A stretch of DNA of 64,000 bases from Actinomycetota bacterium (GCA_016185275.1 JACPNX010000018.1:145447-209446), one strand, 5' to 3'; shown: positions 8,806 to 17,822, counted from the stretch's first letter. Numbers and translations are program-made. The notes: generated from the letters alone by a model not told the origin.

Positions 8806-9543
8806 TCAGCGGCCCTCGAAGCGGGGCGGGCGTCGCTCGCGGAACGCCGCGAGGCCCTCCTGCAGGTCGGCGCTGCCCCACGCCGCGGCCCATGCCCGCG
8901 CGACGGCGGGGTCGGCCACGGGATCTCGCTCGAGCGCGTTCAGCATCTGCTTGTGGCCCGAGATGGTGAGCGGGGCCTTGGTGGCGATGTCGTCCGCCCA
9001 CGCCAGGGCCTCGTCCGGTGCGCACGTTCGTTGCACCAGCCCGAGCCGGTGGGCGTCGTCACCGGTGAGCACCTCGGCGGCGAGCAGCATCGAACGGGCG
9101 GTGCCCGGACCCGCTTCGCGAACGAGACGGGCCACCGTCCAGTGATCGACGACCAGACCGAGCTTGGCGGCGGGGATGCCGAAGGACGCGGCCGGGGTGG
9201 CGGTCCGGATGTCGCACGCGATCGCGAGCTGCGTGCCGGCGCCCAATGCCGCTCCGTCGACGGCGGCGAGCGTCGGGAAGGGTGCCCCGCGGAGGGCTTG
9301 GAGCACGTCACGGAGCCGGTCGGCGAAGCCTGCCCCTTCGACACCGGTCAGGTCGGCGCCGGCGCAGAAGTGCCCGCCCGCGCCGCGCAGGACGAGCACC
9401 CGGGTGGTGGCCGGAGCGTGCGTGACGGCGTGGTGCAGCTCGTCGAGGGTCTCGTGGTCGACGGCGTTGCGGCGCTGGGGGCGGTCGATGGTGAGGATCC
9501 GGACCCGCCCCTGGGGATCGCGGGCGTCGACGTGCACGGTCAC
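8806..9543 (-). CDS. Enoyl-CoA hydratase/isomerase family protein, probably atypical
   Basis: A 245-residue crotonase-fold protein. The oxyanion-hole motif GGHFCAGADLTG and the second turn DGAALGAGTQLAIACD are intact. The two Glu residues used by true enoyl-CoA hydratases are absent: the first is Ala in FGIPAAKLGL (near residue 125), and the second is Ala in LLAAEVLTG. It may therefore be another crotonase activity, such as an isomerase or thioesterase. GTG at 9543 has a -10 box 8 bases upstream. A paralogue with both Glu residues lies immediately upstream on the same strand, and both have their own promoter. Confidence 0.8.
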   Translation of the reverse strand: MTVHVDARDPQGRVRILTIDRPQRRNAVDHETLDELHHAVTHAPATTRVLVLRGAGGHFCAGADLTGVEGAGFADRLRDVLQALRGAPFPTLAAVDGAALGAGTQLAIACDIRTATPAASFGIPAAKLGLVVDHWTVARLVREAGPGTARSMLLAAEVLTGDDAHRLGLVQRTCAPDEALAWADDIATKAPLTISGHKQMLNALERDPVADPAVARAWAAAWGSADLQEGLAAFRERRPPRFEGR

Positions 9544-9551
9544 GGCGCCGC

Positions 9552-9557
9552 AACCTA
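9552..9557 (-). promoter_or_regulatory. Leaderless -10 box (TAGGTT)
   Basis: On the minus strand TAGGTT ends 8 bases before the GTG at 9543, without a Shine-Dalgarno sequence. Confidence 0.45.
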
Positions 9558-9593
9558 CCTGCGGCCGATCGGAGCCCTGGAACCCGCTACTCG

Positions 9594-10433
9594 CTAGTCC
9601 GAGGCGGACCCGTCGTGAGCCGGCGGGAGGCCGGCTCGCCAGCTTGGTGGACGCTTGTCCCTGAAGGCGGCGATGCCTTCGGTGGCCTCGTCCGTCGACG
9701 CTGCGACGGTGAGCATGGGATGGAGCAGGCGGAGGGCGTCCTCGGCGGCGAGATCCCACGTCGCGTAGAAGGCGTCTCGACCGAGCCGCATGGCGCCGGG
9801 CGGCTTGGCGGCCAGCGTGGCGGTGAGCGAGGCGACCGCGGCGTCGAGCTCGTCGACCGGTACGACGCGCTGGACGAAGCCGATGCGCTCGGCCTCCGCG
9901 GCGTCGACCCGGCGACCGGTCATCATCAGCTCGAGGGCGCGCTTGGGTGGCATCGAGCGCGTCAGCGGCACGGTGATCATGTGCGGCCACAGACCGACGT
10001 CGATCTCCGGGCAACCGAAGATGGCGTCCTCGGCGGCGATCACGAGATCGCAGGCGCAGGCCAGCCCGAACCCGCCGGCGAGCGCGTGACCGCGAACCCG
10101 GGCGATCACGGGCTTCCCGAGCTCCCAGAGGTCGCGGAACAGGCGAGCCAGCTCACCTCGCGCGTCGTGGAGGTCCGCGGTGCTGCTCGAGCCGTCGGCC
10201 ATGGTGCCGAGGTCGGCGCCCGAGCAGAAGGCCCGATCGCCGGCACCGGTGAGGACGACGACCCGGATGCCGGCTTCGGCCTTCACCTCGGCCAGGCGAC
10301 GGCGCAGCTGCGCCATCGCCGCCCACGTGAGCGCGTTCCGCTGCGCCGGCCGATCGATCGTCAGGCGGGCGACCGGTCCCTCCCGCTCGAGGCGGATGAC
10401 GTCCGCCGATCCACCGCCGTCGTGCTCGGCCAT
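9594..10433 (-). CDS. Enoyl-CoA hydratase (crotonase)
   Basis: A 279-residue crotonase. The oxyanion-hole motif is DRAFCSGADLGT, then GHALAGGFGLACACDL. Both hydratase Glu residues are present: Glu143 in FGCPEIDVG and Glu168 in RALELMMTG. It should hydrate 2-enoyl-CoA in fatty-acid or amino-acid breakdown. ATG at 10433 begins MAEHDGGGSADVIRLERE and has TAGGGT 8 bases upstream. The open frame extends 430 bases further upstream, but that part consists of the intergenic repeat described separately and is not coding. Confidence 0.88.
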   Translation of the reverse strand: MAEHDGGGSADVIRLEREGPVARLTIDRPAQRNALTWAAMAQLRRRLAEVKAEAGIRVVVLTGAGDRAFCSGADLGTMADGSSSTADLHDARGELARLFRDLWELGKPVIARVRGHALAGGFGLACACDLVIAAEDAIFGCPEIDVGLWPHMITVPLTRSMPPKRALELMMTGRRVDAAEAERIGFVQRVVPVDELDAAVASLTATLAAKPPGAMRLGRDAFYATWDLAAEDALRLLHPMLTVAASTDEATEGIAAFRDKRPPSWRAGLPPAHDGSASD

Positions 10434-10441
10434 GGTCGCCG

Positions 10442-10447
10442 ACCCTA
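10442..10447 (-). promoter_or_regulatory. Leaderless -10 box (TAGGGT)
   Basis: On the minus strand TAGGGT ends 8 bases before the crotonase ATG at 10433. This fixes the start and leaves the upstream repeat block outside the gene. Confidence 0.5.
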
Positions 10448-10530
10448 CGCCGAACCGTTTCCCTCGCCGCTTCGCTTCGCCTCGCCGCTGCGCCTCACCG
10501 CCTCCCCTCGCCCGTCCCGTCCCGCCGCCC

Positions 10531-10821
10531 CGGGGCTCGCCCGCAGACGACGCGCCCCGATCCGCGTCGCGCCGAATCCCACCCCGCCACCCCGGTCCGC
10601 CCCGGGGCTCGCCCGCAGACGACGCGCCACGATCCGCGTCGCGCCGAATCCCACCCCGCCGACTCCACCCCCGCCGCCCCGGTCCGCCGCGGTCCGCCAC
10701 CCCGGTCCGCCCGGGGCTCGCCCGCGGACAAGGCGCCCCGATCCGCGTCGCGCCGAATCCCACCACACCGACACCACCAGCCCCCCGCGCCACGACCCAA
10801 CGATCCGCGTCGCGCCGAATC
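10531..10821 (-). repeat. Dispersed repeat family, block 1 (four cores)
   Basis: The core, read on the minus strand as GGATTCGGCGCGACGCGGA, occurs at 10561-10580, 10633-10652, 10742-10761 and 10803-10821. The first three copies are preceded on the plus strand by a near-identical arm, GGGCTCGCCCGCAGACGACG or a close variant, giving units of roughly 60-110 bp. The block fills the spacer between the crotonase gene and the small gene at 10955. The same core recurs at 11.3-11.7 kb and 51.4-51.5 kb inside different repeat units. Confidence 0.9.
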
Positions 10822-10954
10822 CGGGGCGTCCTGCGGATGCCGGGCGGTCGAGGGCGGCACGCCACGGCCGCTGTCAGGGGTGGCGAGTACCGTGGCGTCG
10901 CCGTTGCTCGCGATGTCCGGCCGTCGCCGTCACCCGACCTGCAAGGAGGGCTCG

Positions 10955-11290
10955 ATGGCCGGCCCCAACGGCACGCACAGGTTCCGCCCGCTGACCCCGC
11001 CCCCGGCCGCGCTGCGGGGCCGCGACCTCCGGCACGTGTACCTCGTGATCCTCGAGCGTCGCCGGGGCGTTCCCATCTCGATCGGCGAGCTGCAGCGACT
11101 CATCGAGTCGTTGGGCTACGAGGTCGCCGGCGCTCAACCGAACAAGGTGCTCGCCGACGCACTGCGGCGCGACCTGGCACTGGGTCGAGTCGTGCGGACC
11201 GGCCGCGGCCGCTACGCGTACGGCCGGGTGGCCAAGACCACGGCGTGGCGGTTCCGGATCCGGGTGCACGAGGCCGTCGGCTGGCGCTGA
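10955..11290 (+). CDS. Small winged-helix-like hypothetical protein
   Basis: A 111-residue protein of unknown function. ATG at 10955 has a strong Shine-Dalgarno sequence (AAGGAGGG at 10943-10950). The central part (VISIGELQRLIESLGYEV-like segment, then DALRRDLALGRVVRTGRGRYAY) has the length and pattern of a winged-helix DNA-binding unit: a helical pair, a recognition-like helix, and a beta wing ending in GRGRY. DNA binding is only inferred. It stands alone between two blocks of the dispersed repeat. Confidence 0.65.
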   Translation: MAGPNGTHRFRPLTPPPAALRGRDLRHVYLVILERRRGVPISIGELQRLIESLGYEVAGAQPNKVLADALRRDLALGRVVRTGRGRYAYGRVAKTTAWRFRIRVHEAVGWR

Positions 11291-11318
11291 ACCCGCTGGG
11301 CGAACGGGCTCCGCCGGC

Positions 11319-11675
11319 ATTCGGCGCGACGCGGAACTCGCACCAACATCCAGACGCACCGCACCGACCGAGCGGTTTGCGTGTGACTCCGCCGCAGGCC
11401 GACTCACCCCCAGCACGATTCGGCACGACGCGGAACCAACACCCGCACGCAGCACACCCGCCGCACCGACCGAGCGGGTTGCGTATGACTCCGCCGCAGG
11501 CCGACTCACCCCAGCGCGATTCGGCGCGACGCGGAATCAACACCCACACGCAGCACAGCCCACCACACCGACCGAGCGGATTGCGTCTGACTTCGCCGCA
11601 GCCCCACTTCCCTGTCCGCATCTCGAACGGCCGCACCCCGCTCACCAACCCCAGCACGATTCGGCGCGACGCGGA
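11319..11675 (+). repeat. Dispersed repeat family, block 2 (about 100-bp units)
   Basis: Plus-strand cores ATTCGGCGCGACGCGGAA occur at 11319-11336, 11418-11435 (one base changed), 11519-11536 and 11659-11675. The first three are spaced 99-101 bp apart, within a tandem unit that also contains CACCGACCGAGCGG and GACTCCGCCGCAGGCCGACT. The core orientation is opposite to block 1, so the gene at 10955 is flanked by inverted copies. No gene is seen in this 630-base spacer. Confidence 0.9.
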
Positions 11676-11691
11676 CGGAGCAGGCGAGTCG

Positions 11692-11880
11692 CGAGCACGC
11701 GAGTGGCGAGTCACGAGCACGCGAGTGGCGAGTGCCGAGCCGCGGGCAGGCAGGTGGCGAGCCGCTGGCAGGCGAGTGGCGAGCGCCGAGTCACGAGGAG
11801 GCGAGCGCGGAGCCCCGACGCCGCGAAGCCACCGGCAGCCCGCAGCCCGCAGCCAGCAGCCGGCAGCCGGGGCGGGCCAG
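11692..11880 (+). repeat. Degenerate GTGGCGAG / CAGCCGGCAG low-complexity array
   Basis: About 120 bases of imperfect GAGTGGCGAGT and GAGCACGCGAG units, followed by about 50 bases of CAGCCCGCAG/CAGCCGGCAG units. It adjoins block 2 of the dispersed repeat and ends about 40 bases before the kinase gene. It looks like slippage-generated sequence, and no coding function is seen. Confidence 0.75.
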
Positions 11881-11923
11881 GCGAGTCCTCGACCGGGCTA
11901 CGGTCCCGCACCCGGAGGTGCGA

Positions 11924-13480
11924 ATGCGGAACAACGGGGGGCGCATCGTCCTCGCCATCGACCTCGGCACGGGGGGCCCGAAGGCTGCCCTGGTCACCCT
12001 CGACGGGGACCTGGTCGGCCATACCTTCGAGCCGACGGAGGTGAGCGTCCTGCCGGGAGGCGGCGCCGAGCAGGATCCGGCCGCGTGGTGGTCGGCGATC
12101 ACGACTGCGGTGACGCGCCTGGTGGACCAGGCCACGGGTGAGGTCGAGCCCACCGACATCGCCGCGGTGGCCGTCACCGGGCAATGGTCGGGCACGGTCG
12201 CCGTGGACGAGAAGGGCGAGCCGCTGGCACCCGCGGTCATCTGGATGGACGACCGGGGCGCCCCCCACATCAGGGAGGTCGTCGGCGGCCGGGTGAACGT
12301 GCTCGGCTACGACCCTCGCAAGCTCCAGCGGTGGATCCGGCTCACCGGCGGCGCCCCGAGCCTCTCGGGCAAGGACTCGATCGCGCACATCCTGTTCCTG
12401 AAGGAGGAGCGGCCCGACGTCTACCGCGCCGCCCGGTGGTTCCTCGAGCCCGTCGACCACCTGAACCAGCGACTGACGGGCGTCGCGGTGTCGTCCTACG
12501 ACTGCATCGTCGCCCACTGGTTGACCGACAACCGCAGCCGCGCCACCGTCGCCTACGACGCCCAGCTGCTCGAGTGGTGCGGCATCGACCGCGGCACGCT
12601 CCCGGACCTCGTGCCCTCGGCCTCGGTGGTCGGCGGGTTGGTCGAGGCGGTGGCCGACGAGTGGGGCCTCCCTCCCGGCATCCCGGTGGTGACCGCCAGC
12701 GGCGACGTCCACTCGGCGGTCGCCGGCTGCGGCGCGGTCGGCGACCTCGATGGTCACCTCTACCTCGGCACGTCCTCGTGGCTGTCGTGCCACGTCGCCA
12801 AGCGGGGCACCGATCTGCGCCACAACATGGCGGCGCTCCCGTCCGCCCTGCCGGGCCGGTGGTTCCTCGCCAACGAGCACGAGACCGCCGGCGGCTGCCT
12901 GCTCCACCTGCGCGATCGGCTCAACATCGTCGACGACCTCGAGGAGGCGAACGCCGTCGCCGCCACCGCACCGGCCGGCAGCCACCGCCTCGTCTACACG
13001 CCGTGGCTCAACGGAGAACGCACGCCCGTCGACGACCACACCATCCGCGGCGGTTGGACGAACCTCGCGCTCGCTCACGACCGGTCCGATCTGGTCCGTT
13101 CGGTCTTCGAAGGCGTCGCCCTCAACAGCCGCTGGCTGCTCGACGTGGTCGAGTCCTACGTGAAGCGCCCGTTCCCCTGGCTCAACGTGATCGGCGGCGG
13201 AGCGCAGTCCGACCTGTGGTGCCAGATCCACGCCGACGTCCTCGACCGGCCGATCCGGCGCGTCGTCGACGCCCAGCACGCGGGCGCCCGCGGCGCGGCC
13301 ACGATCGCAGCCGTGGCCCTCGAGGCCGCCACCCCCGAGGCGTGTGCCTCCAAGGTCCGCGTCGAGCGGGAGTTCCGACCGGACCGGGGCAACCGGCCCA
13401 TGTACGAGGACCTGTACCAGGCGTTCCGTCGCCTGTACAAGGCGAACAAGCCCATCCACGCCCGCCTCAACCGCGCGTGA
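11924..13480 (+). CDS. FGGY-family carbohydrate kinase (xylulokinase-like)
   Basis: A 518-residue sugar kinase. The N-terminal phosphate loop is AIDLGTGGPKAALV (11-24), the catalytic base is Asp261 in TASGDVHSAVAGCG, and the adenosine-side loops are LGTSSW (281-286) and VIGGGAQSDLWCQIHAD. Overall architecture fits xylulokinase-type FGGY enzymes, but the sugar cannot be read from sequence. ATG at 11924 has GGAGG 6 bases upstream (11913-11917). It is followed after 30 bases by an S1P-lyase-like gene with its own Shine-Dalgarno sequence, so the two probably form an operon. Confidence 0.85.
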   Translation: MRNNGGRIVLAIDLGTGGPKAALVTLDGDLVGHTFEPTEVSVLPGGGAEQDPAAWWSAITTAVTRLVDQATGEVEPTDIAAVAVTGQWSGTVAVDEKGEPLAPAVIWMDDRGAPHIREVVGGRVNVLGYDPRKLQRWIRLTGGAPSLSGKDSIAHILFLKEERPDVYRAARWFLEPVDHLNQRLTGVAVSSYDCIVAHWLTDNRSRATVAYDAQLLEWCGIDRGTLPDLVPSASVVGGLVEAVADEWGLPPGIPVVTASGDVHSAVAGCGAVGDLDGHLYLGTSSWLSCHVAKRGTDLRHNMAALPSALPGRWFLANEHETAGGCLLHLRDRLNIVDDLEEANAVAATAPAGSHRLVYTPWLNGERTPVDDHTIRGGWTNLALAHDRSDLVRSVFEGVALNSRWLLDVVESYVKRPFPWLNVIGGGAQSDLWCQIHADVLDRPIRRVVDAQHAGARGAATIAAVALEAATPEACASKVRVEREFRPDRGNRPMYEDLYQAFRRLYKANKPIHARLNRA

Positions 13481-13510
13481 TGCGCGGCGGGCACCCCACC
13501 CGGAGGACCC

Positions 13511-14932
13511 ATGGACGCTGCCGAGCGTGAAGCACTCGCCGAGATGCTCGAGCCGGACCTGAAGCCGTACCACGACCGCTTCGCCCGCCATCGCTCGCTT
13601 CCGCAGCAGGGGCGTGGGCGCGACGAGGTGCTGGCCGAGATGCGGGAGATGGCGGAGCTGGAGCGTGACCGCTGGGCCGACGGCTTCGCCTCCGGGGCGG
13701 TCTACAACGGCGACCCGGAGCACGTCGCCTTCCTCGACGACGTGTACGCGCTGAACAGCCAGACCAACCCCCTCCACGCGGACCTGTGGCCGTCGATCAC
13801 CAAGTACGAGGCCGAGGTGGTGTCCATGGTCGCCGCCATGCTGCACGGCGGCACCGCCGCGGCGCCCGACGTGTGCGGCACCGTCACCTCCGGCGGCACG
13901 GAGTCGATCCTGCTGGCCATGAAGACCTACCGGGACCGGGCGCGGGCGCGGGCGCACGGCGGCACGCGGCAACCCAACGTCGTGGCACCGGTCAGCGCCC
14001 ACGCCGCGTTCGACAAGGCGTCCCAGTACTTCGGCATCGAGCTCCGCAAGGCTCCCCTGCACGCCGACTTCCGCGTCGACGTCGACGCCGCGGCCGCGCT
14101 CGTCGACGACGACACCATCGCCCTCGTCGGGTCCGCGGTGCAGTACCCGCAGGGCGTGCAGGACCCGATCGGCGATCTCGCCGCCCTCGCCGCGGAGCGC
14201 GGCATCGGCATGCACACCGACTCGTGCCTCGGTGGCTTCGTGCTGCCGTGGGCCGAGCGGCTCGGACATCATGTCCCGCCCTTCGACTTCCGGCTGCCGG
14301 GCGTGACGTCGATGTCGTGCGACACGCACAAGTTCGGCTACGCCGCCAAGGGCACCTCGGTCGTGCTCTACCGCGATCCCGACCTGCGCGCCCACCAGTA
14401 CTACCGGACCGCCGACTGGCCCGGCGGCCTGTACTTCTCGCCCACGTTCGCCGGTTCGCGCCCCGGCGCCCTGTCCGCCCAGGCGTGGGCTGCGCTCGTG
14501 ACGATCGGCGAGGAGGGCTACCTGGACGCCACCCGCCGCATCGTCGACACCGCACAGGAGATCCGCCGCGGCGTCGCAGGCATCGAAGGGCTGGCGCTGC
14601 ACGGCGAGTCGCTGTTCGTCGTGGCCTTGGGCTCGGACGACCCGTCGCTCGACACGTACGCCGTGCTGGACGCCATGGGCCGTCGCCGGTGGAGCCTCAA
14701 CGGCCTCCAATCGCCGCCGTCGATGCACCTGTGCGTCACGCTCCGGCACACCCAGGAAGGCGTGGCGGACCGCTTCGTGGCCGACCTCGCCTCGGCCGTG
14801 GCCGAGGTCCGCGCCGACCCCGGCACCGGAGGCGTCATGGCCCCCGTGTACGGCATGGCCGCGTCGGTGGAGAGCCGCGGGACGGTCGAGGAGATCCTGC
14901 GCACGTACGTCGACGTGCTGTTCCGAGCCTGA
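13511..14932 (+). CDS. PLP-dependent lyase of the sphingosine-1-phosphate lyase/decarboxylase family
   Basis: A 473-residue fold-type I PLP enzyme. SGGTES (127-132) is the phosphate-binding loop typical of S1P lyase and group II decarboxylases. Asp237 in HTDSCLGG contacts the pyridine nitrogen, and Lys274 in [12 protein letters not shown] should form the Schiff base. [12 protein letters not shown] closely matches the S1P lyase subfamily, which cleaves long-chain base phosphates or related substrates; soluble bacterial homologues often have unknown substrates. No membrane anchor is present. GGAGG lies just upstream of the ATG. Confidence 0.82.
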   Translation: MDAAEREALAEMLEPDLKPYHDRFARHRSLPQQGRGRDEVLAEMREMAELERDRWADGFASGAVYNGDPEHVAFLDDVYALNSQTNPLHADLWPSITKYEAEVVSMVAAMLHGGTAAAPDVCGTVTSGGTESILLAMKTYRDRARARAHGGTRQPNVVAPVSAHAAFDKASQYFGIELRKAPLHADFRVDVDAAAALVDDDTIALVGSAVQYPQGVQDPIGDLAALAAERGIGMHTDSCLGGFVLPWAERLGHHVPPFDFRLPGVTSMSCDTHKFGYAAKGTSVVLYRDPDLRAHQYYRTADWPGGLYFSPTFAGSRPGALSAQAWAALVTIGEEGYLDATRRIVDTAQEIRRGVAGIEGLALHGESLFVVALGSDDPSLDTYAVLDAMGRRRWSLNGLQSPPSMHLCVTLRHTQEGVADRFVADLASAVAEVRADPGTGGVMAPVYGMAASVESRGTVEEILRTYVDVLFRA

Positions 14933-14950
14933 CCCGGGCAGGCTGGCGCG

Positions 14951-15217
14951 GTGCCCGACCCGACGCCCGATCCCGTCCTGCACCGGCGGGCCCGCATCGC
15001 CCGGCTCGTGACGACGGGTCAACGCATCGGCTACGCGCTGTTCGGCCTCGCCGTCGTGACCTTCGTGGTCGGCTTCGTCGCGGGGTTCCCGGGCTGGATC
15101 GTCGGCCTGATCGTCGCGGACATGGTGACCGGGTCGCTCGTGCTCGCGCCGGCCATCGTCTTCGGATACGGCGTCAAGGCGGCCGATCGCGCCGACCGGG
15201 ACGGCACCTGGAGCTGA
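14951..15217 (+). CDS. Small two-helix membrane protein, unknown function
   Basis: An 88-residue protein with two hydrophobic segments (about 27-47 and 48-73) and charged ends. GTG at 14951 lies 18 bases after the lyase gene, so it may be the third gene of that operon. I do not recognise a family. A CAGGCT element just upstream could be a weak -10 box. Confidence 0.6.
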   Translation: MPDPTPDPVLHRRARIARLVTTGQRIGYALFGLAVVTFVVGFVAGFPGWIVGLIVADMVTGSLVLAPAIVFGYGVKAADRADRDGTWS

Positions 15218-15366
15218 GCGCTCGGGTGGCGGGTGGAGCGGCCGGGGCCACGGCGGACATCGGCCATGCTCACGCGTTCGCCGTACCCGCGGCATCCCCT
15301 GCCATCGCAGCCGAACCCGGCGCACGGCGAGTGCGACACCGGTGGCCGGAGCCCGAGCGGGGCCGT

Positions 15367-15372
15367 TAGCGT
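15367..15372 (+). promoter_or_regulatory. Leaderless -10 box (TAGCGT)
   Basis: TAGCGT ends 9 bases before the TetR ATG at 15382. There is no Shine-Dalgarno sequence. Confidence 0.45.
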
Positions 15373-15381
15373 TCCCCGGTC

Positions 15382-15972
15382 ATGGCCGTCCGCCTCCCCG
15401 CCTCCGAGCGCCGCCGCCAGCTGCTCGACACGGCCCTCGAGGTGTTCGGCGCGCACGGCTTCCACGGCGCCTCCATGAACCAGGTGGCCGAGGCCGCCGG
15501 CGTCACCAAGCCCGTCCTGTACCAGCACTTCCGGTCGAAGCGTGCGCTCTACCGCGAGCTGCTGGACGACGTGGCGGACCGCTTGGCCCTCGCCGTCGTC
15601 GAGGCCACCGGCGAGGCCGGTTCGCCGCACCGGCAGGTCCAGCTCGGCCTGCGCACCTACTTCACGTTCGTCCACGGCAACCGGGCCGCCTTCCGTCTGA
15701 TGTTCGGTAGCGGCACCCGGCGCGACCCCGAGTTCGCAGAGGTCGTCACCCGCGTCGAGGACATGATCGCCGAAGCCGTGGCGGACCTCATCGTGGTCCC
15801 CGGCATGGCCCGGGCGTCACGACTGCTGCTGGGTTACGCCATCGTCGGCATGTCGGAGGGCACGAGTCGTCACTGGAGCGAGAACGGCTTCGAGCCGTCA
15901 CCCGAAGAGCTGGCCGAGCTCGTGGCCGAGCTGGCCTGGGCCGGCCTGCGCGGCCTGCGCCCGGAGACCTGA
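15382..15972 (+). CDS. TetR/AcrR-family transcriptional regulator
   Basis: A 196-residue regulator. The N-terminal helix-turn-helix (about 8-55) reads RRRQLLDTALEVFGAHGFHG, then MNQVAEAAGVTKPVLYQHFR, a classical TetR DNA-binding domain. The C-terminal helical domain would bind a ligand or dimerise. The target is unknown: it is convergent with the formate dehydrogenase membrane subunit (18-base gap), and the nearest possible targets are itself or the upstream membrane gene. Confidence 0.88.
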   Translation: MAVRLPASERRRQLLDTALEVFGAHGFHGASMNQVAEAAGVTKPVLYQHFRSKRALYRELLDDVADRLALAVVEATGEAGSPHRQVQLGLRTYFTFVHGNRAAFRLMFGSGTRRDPEFAEVVTRVEDMIAEAVADLIVVPGMARASRLLLGYAIVGMSEGTSRHWSENGFEPSPEELAELVAELAWAGLRGLRPET

Positions 15973-15990
15973 CCCGCTTCTCTCGCCCGT

Positions 15991-16953
15991 CTAACGCCCG
16001 GCGCCGCCGCTCGCCGCGCGCGCCTGCTGTGGCGCGACCGTGGCCCGCGGGTCGCGCGCCGAGGTGAACCCGGCCTTGAACACGGCGAGGCGCTCGCAGG
16101 CCGCTCCCGCCATGACGAACCCCCCGCCGGCGACCGCGGCGAGGCGCGACCGGCGCGGGGTGCTCGCCAGCACGGCGGCCCCGGTCAGCCCGAGAACCGC
16201 CGCCAACCGCTTCCAGCGCCTCGCCGGCTCCAGACGGTAGGGCTCGGCGAGCGTCCCCAAGCGGTCTTCCATGACCTTGGCGGCGAGCAGCTCCACGCCG
16301 ACGCCGAGCGCCGCGGCCCGCCGCGCCGGCCCGCTGGCCGGCGGGGGTGCCAGCACGCACGCCGCCCCTCCCGCGCTGGCCAGGGCCCCACCCGCGAAGA
16401 CGAACGGCAGCTCTCGCCTCGCCTCGTGCCAGACCGGCACGGCGGTGTCGGCCAGCAGCACGGCGGTGTAGGTGGCCAGGGCGGGGCCGAGCACGCCGGC
16501 CGCGAGCTGCGCGGCGCGCCGCAACCGAGGGAACCAGCCCAGCTCACCGAGCACTGCGGCGCCGACCGCCGCGGGGCCGAACCCGGCGAGGATCCACGAA
16601 CCCATGCTCATCGGCGAGGTGGGCTTGAACACGCGCAGCATGTGCGAAAAGCGCGACGGCCGCCCGAGGTCCGACACCAGCAGCACCGGGCTCGCGAGGG
16701 TCCCGGCGAGCGCGGCCCGCTCGAGCGCTCGGGCGAGGTCGTCGTCGCCGGCCAGCCGCGCCGCGAGCGCCAACGTCGCGGACGCACCGGCCAGGCCCCC
16801 GCTGAACAGGTACCACGGGATCTCCCACGTCCAGGTCGGCTCCCGGATCACCGGCTGGTCGTAGTAGGTGCGGACCTCGACGTCGGGCACGACCGCGAAG
16901 CGGTCGCCCTTGCGCCGCCCGGTGTGCCCCGCGGGTCGAGCCTCGACGCTCAC
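15991..16953 (-). CDS. NrfD/PsrC-like membrane anchor subunit of formate dehydrogenase
   Basis: A 320-residue polytopic protein of the NrfD family. The N-terminal segment PTWTWEIPWYLFSGGLAGAS is the family hallmark, followed by about eight hydrophobic helices and LVSDLGRPSRFSHMLRVFKP. Such subunits bind quinone and link the Fe-S subunit to the membrane pool. GTG at 16953 overlaps the stop of the Fe-S subunit by 4 bases. It replaces the cytochrome b-type gamma subunit found in FdnGHI. Confidence 0.85.
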   Translation of the reverse strand: MSVEARPAGHTGRRKGDRFAVVPDVEVRTYYDQPVIREPTWTWEIPWYLFSGGLAGASATLALAARLAGDDDLARALERAALAGTLASPVLLVSDLGRPSRFSHMLRVFKPTSPMSMGSWILAGFGPAAVGAAVLGELGWFPRLRRAAQLAAGVLGPALATYTAVLLADTAVPVWHEARRELPFVFAGGALASAGGAACVLAPPPASGPARRAAALGVGVELLAAKVMEDRLGTLAEPYRLEPARRWKRLAAVLGLTGAAVLASTPRRSRLAAVAGGGFVMAGAACERLAVFKAGFTSARDPRATVAPQQARAASGGAGR

Positions 16954-17798
16954 CGGCGGCCTCCGGCCACCACCGCGAACGCGGCGCCGGCGAGTCCGAG
17001 CGCGGCGACCCCGGCCGCCCTCCACATCGACCCGACGTCACGGGTCGTGTCGACCGGGTCCGGCGGCAGGCCGTACACCTCGGGCTGGTCGAGGAGGAGG
17101 AAGAAGGCGCCGGCCCCACCGATGCCGTCCGCCTCGTCGTGCAGGTACAGGCGAGCCTCGTCGACGCCACGGGCCCGCAGCTCCTGCACCCGCTCGCCGG
17201 CGCGGGCCCGCAGCTCGTCGAGCGGTCCGAACTGAATCGACTCGGTAGGGCAGGCCTTGGCGCACGCGGGGTGCAGGTCGTCGCGGAGCCGGTCGTAGCA
17301 GAGCGTGCACTTCCACGCGAGGCCGTCGGACTCGCGGCGGTCGATCACCCCGAAGGGGCACGCGGGCACGCAGTAGCCGCAACCGTTGCAGACGTCGGAC
17401 TGGACGACCACGGTGTCGAACTCGGTGCGGAACAGCGCGCCGGTCGGGCACACGTCGAGGCAGGCCGCGTGGGTGCAGTGCTTGCAGACGTCGGACGACA
17501 TCAGCCACCGCAGGCCGCCGTCGCCGACCGCGCCCCCGCCCACGGCGCCGCCTGCTGCCGGCTGCTCCACGAAGGCGACGTGGCGCCACGTGTCGGCGCC
17601 GAGCTTGCCGGTGTTGTCGTAGGACCGGCCCGTGAAGCGCAGCGGCCGGTCCGGCACGCCGTTCCACTCCTTGCACGCCACCTCGCAGGCCTTGCACCCG
17701 ATGCACACCGACGTGTCGGTGAAGAACCCGTAGCGCACCCCCGGCTCGATGTGGTCGGCGACGGGTGCGTGCTCGACGAGCGGCTCGATGGTGGTCAC
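16950..17798 (-). CDS. Formate dehydrogenase Fe-S subunit (four [4Fe-4S])
   Basis: A 282-residue ferredoxin-like subunit related to FdnH/FdxH. Sixteen Cys ligands form four clusters: Cys32/35/38/42 (CIGCKACEVAC), Cys105/108/113/117, Cys137/140/143/147 (CNGCGYCVPAC) and Cys164/167/179/183. A hydrophobic helix at the C-terminus (about 257-278) would anchor it. GTG at 17798 keeps the typical N-terminus and lies downstream of GAGGAGG. That ribosome-binding region is a duplicate of the 3' end of the large-subunit gene, explained under the direct repeat. Confidence 0.92.
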   Translation of the reverse strand: MTTIEPLVEHAPVADHIEPGVRYGFFTDTSVCIGCKACEVACKEWNGVPDRPLRFTGRSYDNTGKLGADTWRHVAFVEQPAAGGAVGGGAVGDGGLRWLMSSDVCKHCTHAACLDVCPTGALFRTEFDTVVVQSDVCNGCGYCVPACPFGVIDRRESDGLAWKCTLCYDRLRDDLHPACAKACPTESIQFGPLDELRARAGERVQELRARGVDEARLYLHDEADGIGGAGAFFLLLDQPEVYGLPPDPVDTTRDVGSMWRAAGVAALGLAGAAFAVVAGGRR

Positions 17799-17822
17799 GT
17801 CGCCTCCTCGTTGGCGTCGGTC
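17795..17822. repeat. 28-bp direct repeat, copy A (insertion boundary)
   Basis: The copy at 17795-17822 matches 18738-18765 at 27 of 28 positions; both contain CACGTCGCCTCCTCGTTGGC. On the minus strand this is the 3' end of the large-subunit gene plus the GTGA overlap. The two copies bracket a 943-base unit holding the toxin-antitoxin genes. Confidence 0.85.

Noticed and set aside
10531..11675. The repeat blocks taken as CRISPR arrays
   Set aside because: Units vary in length, spacers are repetitive themselves and no cas gene is present.
11711..15325. A 1204-codon open frame on the minus strand antisense to the kinase and PLP lyase
   Set aside because: It is a shadow of the GC-rich coding strands: no domain, no ribosome-binding site and Arg/Gly/Val-rich composition typical of such frames.
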